Shown: positions 9,320 through 11,396 of the stretch, piece after piece | Numbering within the stretch: position 1 is the stretch's first letter | How the letters are laid out: the number at the start of each line of letters is the position of its first letter | Translations under genes and position numbers: made by a program | Origin: an uncultured Bacteroidales bacterium | GTDB taxonomy: Bacteria; Bacteroidota; Bacteroidia; Bacteroidales; Muribaculaceae | NCBI GenBank assembly: GCA_900554845.1 | Contig: USIY01000052.1 | Location: 1-11,396 of the forward strand | Direction of reading: 5' to 3' | DNA length: 11,396 nucleotides | Notes under the pieces: model-generated | The model's input: the letters and a program-made list of their open reading frames with translations, nothing else | What the model was told of the DNA's origin: nothing | The model's database searches: none

Positions 9320-9351
9320 AGCGGGCTTCCCGGAAGGGAAGTCCGCTCTTT
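9320..9351. terminator. Strong bidirectional terminator between convergent leuS and susD-like gene
   Basis: A 12-bp stem, AGCGGGCTTCCC (9320-9331) with GGGAAGTCCGCT (9336-9347), has a single G-T wobble and a GGAA loop. On the + strand it is followed by TCTTT. On the - strand it is followed by TTTTATTATTATT, the better U-tract. It lies between the 3' ends of two convergent genes and can serve both. Confidence 0.85.
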
Positions 9352-9372
9352 GTCATAGGTTGGCTGCCGTCG

Positions 9373-11370
9373 TTATTTGGTCGCCGGCATGTTGGGTTCG
9401 GAGGGCCAGTACGGATTCTGGTACAATGGCGAGTTGGCCACTGATTGTCCGTCGGGCGAAGTCAGCATCATCTGATAGATGGGGATGGGACGCAGATAGT
9501 GCGCCATCGACCAGCTCAGGCCCTCGAAGGCGTCGCTCATCTTGGCCTCGAAAGGACGCATGTACTCGGAGCGTGACGCGGGGGAGATGGTTGCGGCCAG
9601 TTCTTCCTGGTTGTACCACTGCTGCATGGGGGTGTTCCAGATGTGGAAGCCCTCGATGTGGTAGCGGGTGGTGATGAGCTGGTCGTAGGAGCGCCAGCGC
9701 TGCAGGTCCATGTGGCGGAAATCCTCGGCGATGAGCTCGCAGCGACGCTCGCGGCGGATGTTGTACTTGATGGGGTCCGTCAGCATTGCTCCGGCGGTGT
9801 AAGCGCCCCAGTCGCCCTTGGCTTCCTTGCTGATGTCGGTTGCGTTAACGGTCTTCATGAAGTCGGTCTCCATGCCTGTGTGACGGGCGCGGATGCGCTT
9901 CCAGTACTCAGTGGCCTTGGCGTCCAGACTACCTTTCAGCTCATAGGATGCCTCGATGTAATTCAGCAAGGCTTCCACGCTGCGGTAAACGGGGCAGGCG
10001 GTGTAGTTGTTGCCGTTGCCTGCCATAGAGCTGCCGTAGTAGTTGCCCTTGCGCAGGGAGTAGCCGGTGGAGTAGTTGTTTTCGACGTTGGAATCAAGGA
10101 TGGCGGGAACAGGCTCAACAGGCACACCGTGGTCGCCCACACCGTCCTGAACGAGGATGTTCTTCTGTCCGGGCTCTTTCAAGAGCACATACAGACGCGG
10201 GTCGCGGTTCTGGCGAACCAGACTCAGCTCGGTGTCGCCCTTGTAGAGGGGACTTGCGTAGATAGGAAGACCGTCCTTGCAGGGGAAAGCGTCCACCAGG
10301 CCGCGGGTCGTTCCGCAGCTGCGGTCGCCCTGCTGCGCGTAGACGACGATGTTGTGGGTTATGCCCAGGCCGCGGTCATACTGACGCCACAGAAGCACCT
10401 CGCCGTAACCCGACAGGTCGAGGGTTCCGAACATTGCCAGCCAGGGGTTCTCGGCCTCCAGAGCTGGGATTGTGGAGCCTTCCGTCTGAGGAACGACACC
10501 TGTGTTCTGTATCAGGACAGCCCGGTCGGCAACTTCCTGGGCGGACTTGCAGGCCTCGGTGAGGAACCAGTTGATCTCGGCGTCGATATCGCCGGCGGGA
10601 TACTTGAAGTCCTTGTTGTAATCCTTGTCGGCTCCGGGCCATCCCTGTGCTCCCGGCACGAACGGAGTGCCCTTGAAATTCTTCAGGAACGTACCTTCGT
10701 AGAGGGCCACGCGGCTGCGGATCAGACGGGCCACATCGGCGTTGATACGTGTGGTGGCCATGTTCACGTCGGACATGTAGGCGATGGCCTTGTCCATGTC
10801 GTCCATGATGAAGCGTGCCACTTCGTTGCAGGGATAGCGGCGCGAATTCTCGGAAAGCACCTCAAGATTGTCGGGCAGACACTCCTTGATGATGGGGAAA
10901 TCGCCGTACTGCTGCAGACGCTTGAAGTATTCCAGACCGCGCATGAAGTAAACCTCGCCGATGTAGTGCTTTATGCTGGCGGGTGTGCCCTGAATCTCGT
11001 TGGCCTCATATTTGGGCAGAACGGTCTCCAGGAAATAGTTGGCGGTGTTGATGTTGGTGAATTTCCAGTTGTCGCCGTCCGACATGGGCGTGCGCCACTT
11101 GCCGGGAATATAGATGTCGTTATAGTTCAGCGACACCATGTTGTCGGTGTCCAGGTCACCTCCGTACGTGCCGTAGCTCCAGTTGCCGCTGCTCGGCAGT
11201 ATGTCGGTGTACATGCGGTTGGCGTAGGCCTCCAGATGGGACTCCTGAGTGAAGTAGTTCTCGGGAGTCACTTTGGACAACGGCTCTTTGTTCAGATAGT
11301 CGTCGCAGGATGTCATCGCCCCCGCGGCTATCAGTGCAAGCGTTATATGAATTATTTTATTTGTTTTCAT
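9373..11370 (-). CDS. SusD/RagB family nutrient-binding outer-membrane lipoprotein
   Basis: SusD-like proteins are surface lipoproteins that cap a SusC-type TonB-dependent transporter and help capture glycans or other oligomers. The 665-aa precursor has a lipoprotein signal, with hydrophobic ITLALIAAGAMTS before the lipidated Cys22. The acidic CDDYLNKEP that follows fits the surface-export signal of the phylum and the usual SusD N-terminus. Family marks include 'NYFLETVLPKYEAN', 'YIGEVYFMRGLEYFKRLQQY' with GDFPII (the SusD TPR helix), 'RLIRSRVALYEGTF', 'NYIEASYELKG', and 'RRERRCELIAEDFRHMDLQR' (about 538-557), the standard 'ERR-EL-x-E-x-x-R-x-x-D-L-x-RW' motif. It ends with 'LRPIPIYQM' and 'LYQNPYW', the usual C-terminus. 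It is longer than the roughly 500-550 aa of classical SusD, but long members are common. The substrate cannot be inferred because the rest of the locus is outside the window. Confidence 0.95.
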   Translation of the reverse strand: MKTNKIIHITLALIAAGAMTSCDDYLNKEPLSKVTPENYFTQESHLEAYANRMYTDILPSSGNWSYGTYGGDLDTDNMVSLNYNDIYIPGKWRTPMSDGDNWKFTNINTANYFLETVLPKYEANEIQGTPASIKHYIGEVYFMRGLEYFKRLQQYGDFPIIKECLPDNLEVLSENSRRYPCNEVARFIMDDMDKAIAYMSDVNMATTRINADVARLIRSRVALYEGTFLKNFKGTPFVPGAQGWPGADKDYNKDFKYPAGDIDAEINWFLTEACKSAQEVADRAVLIQNTGVVPQTEGSTIPALEAENPWLAMFGTLDLSGYGEVLLWRQYDRGLGITHNIVVYAQQGDRSCGTTRGLVDAFPCKDGLPIYASPLYKGDTELSLVRQNRDPRLYVLLKEPGQKNILVQDGVGDHGVPVEPVPAILDSNVENNYSTGYSLRKGNYYGSSMAGNGNNYTACPVYRSVEALLNYIEASYELKGSLDAKATEYWKRIRARHTGMETDFMKTVNATDISKEAKGDWGAYTAGAMLTDPIKYNIRRERRCELIAEDFRHMDLQRWRSYDQLITTRYHIEGFHIWNTPMQQWYNQEELAATISPASRSEYMRPFEAKMSDAFEGLSWSMAHYLRPIPIYQMMLTSPDGQSVANSPLYQNPYWPSEPNMPATK

Positions 11371-11383
11371 ATTGTGTCAGATA

Positions 11384-11396
11384 TTAGAGATTGAGG
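11384..11396 (-). CDS. Possible last codons of an upstream SusC-like TonB-dependent transporter
   Basis: On the - strand the 26 bases before the susD-like ATG contain an in-frame 'L-N-L-stop' (TAA at 11386-11384), 13 bases before that ATG. SusC homologues almost always sit directly upstream of susD with a short gap, and they end in a short beta-strand. Another frame offers 'S-I-S-N-I-stop' (TGA at 11379-11377), so the frame is not certain. The call is mainly by context. Confidence 0.3.

Noticed and set aside
9643..11394. A 583-codon open frame on the + strand covering most of the susD-like gene
   Set aside because: It is antisense to a clearly recognisable SusD protein, its translation is V/G/A-rich with no family motif, and it is explained by codon bias (few TTA, CTA and TCA codons) on the coding strand.
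11371..11396. Rex operator or other regulator site before the susD-like gene
   Set aside because: The 26 visible bases contain no TTGTGA-N-TCACAA-like palindrome and are better explained as the short susC-susD gap.

Overview
The window comes from a Bacteroidota chromosome, almost certainly order Bacteroidales. The evidence is a porU-porV pair of the type IX secretion system (T9SS), a SusD/RagB-type lipoprotein, a leucyl-tRNA synthetase of the phylum's type, very compact gene spacing with few Shine-Dalgarno sites, and a phylum-type promoter (TTTG-like / TAnnTTTG) before leuS. The fairly GC-rich coding sequence would suit a Muribaculaceae-like gut commensal, but that family call is inference only.

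Left block (1-6371, + strand). It opens with the last 44 codons of the redox-sensing repressor Rex. A small protein of the fumarylacetoacetate hydrolase (FAH) fold follows and appears to have lost all its catalytic metal ligands. Next are porU (T9SS sortase, C25 cysteine protease), porV (T9SS outer-membrane shuttle barrel), ispF (isoprenoid precursor synthesis) and cvpA (four-helix inner-membrane protein). Most junctions are 1-2 bases or overlaps, so this looks like one transcription unit. The exceptions are a 79-bp porU-porV gap with a small inverted repeat, and a 15-base ispF-cvpA gap that appears to have been created by a 16-bp tandem duplication copying the cvpA start codon.

Middle block (6372-9372). 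leuS has its own promoter and a very short leader. It is followed by two hairpins: a first one whose 3' arm lies in a 22-bp perfect tandem duplication, and a strong bidirectional terminator that separates leuS from the convergent gene on the other strand.

Right block (9373-11396, - strand). A complete 665-aa SusD-like surface lipoprotein gene, probably preceded by a susC homologue of which at most the last codons are in the window. This is the edge of a glycan-uptake locus (PUL) whose substrate cannot be read from this piece.

No tRNA, rRNA, CRISPR array, insertion sequence or phage gene was seen. The window is mostly conserved core genome. The points most worth a second look are the dead-looking FAH protein after rex, the unusual residues around the PorU catalytic dyad, and the two local tandem duplications. 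I did not find a convincing new multi-gene system.
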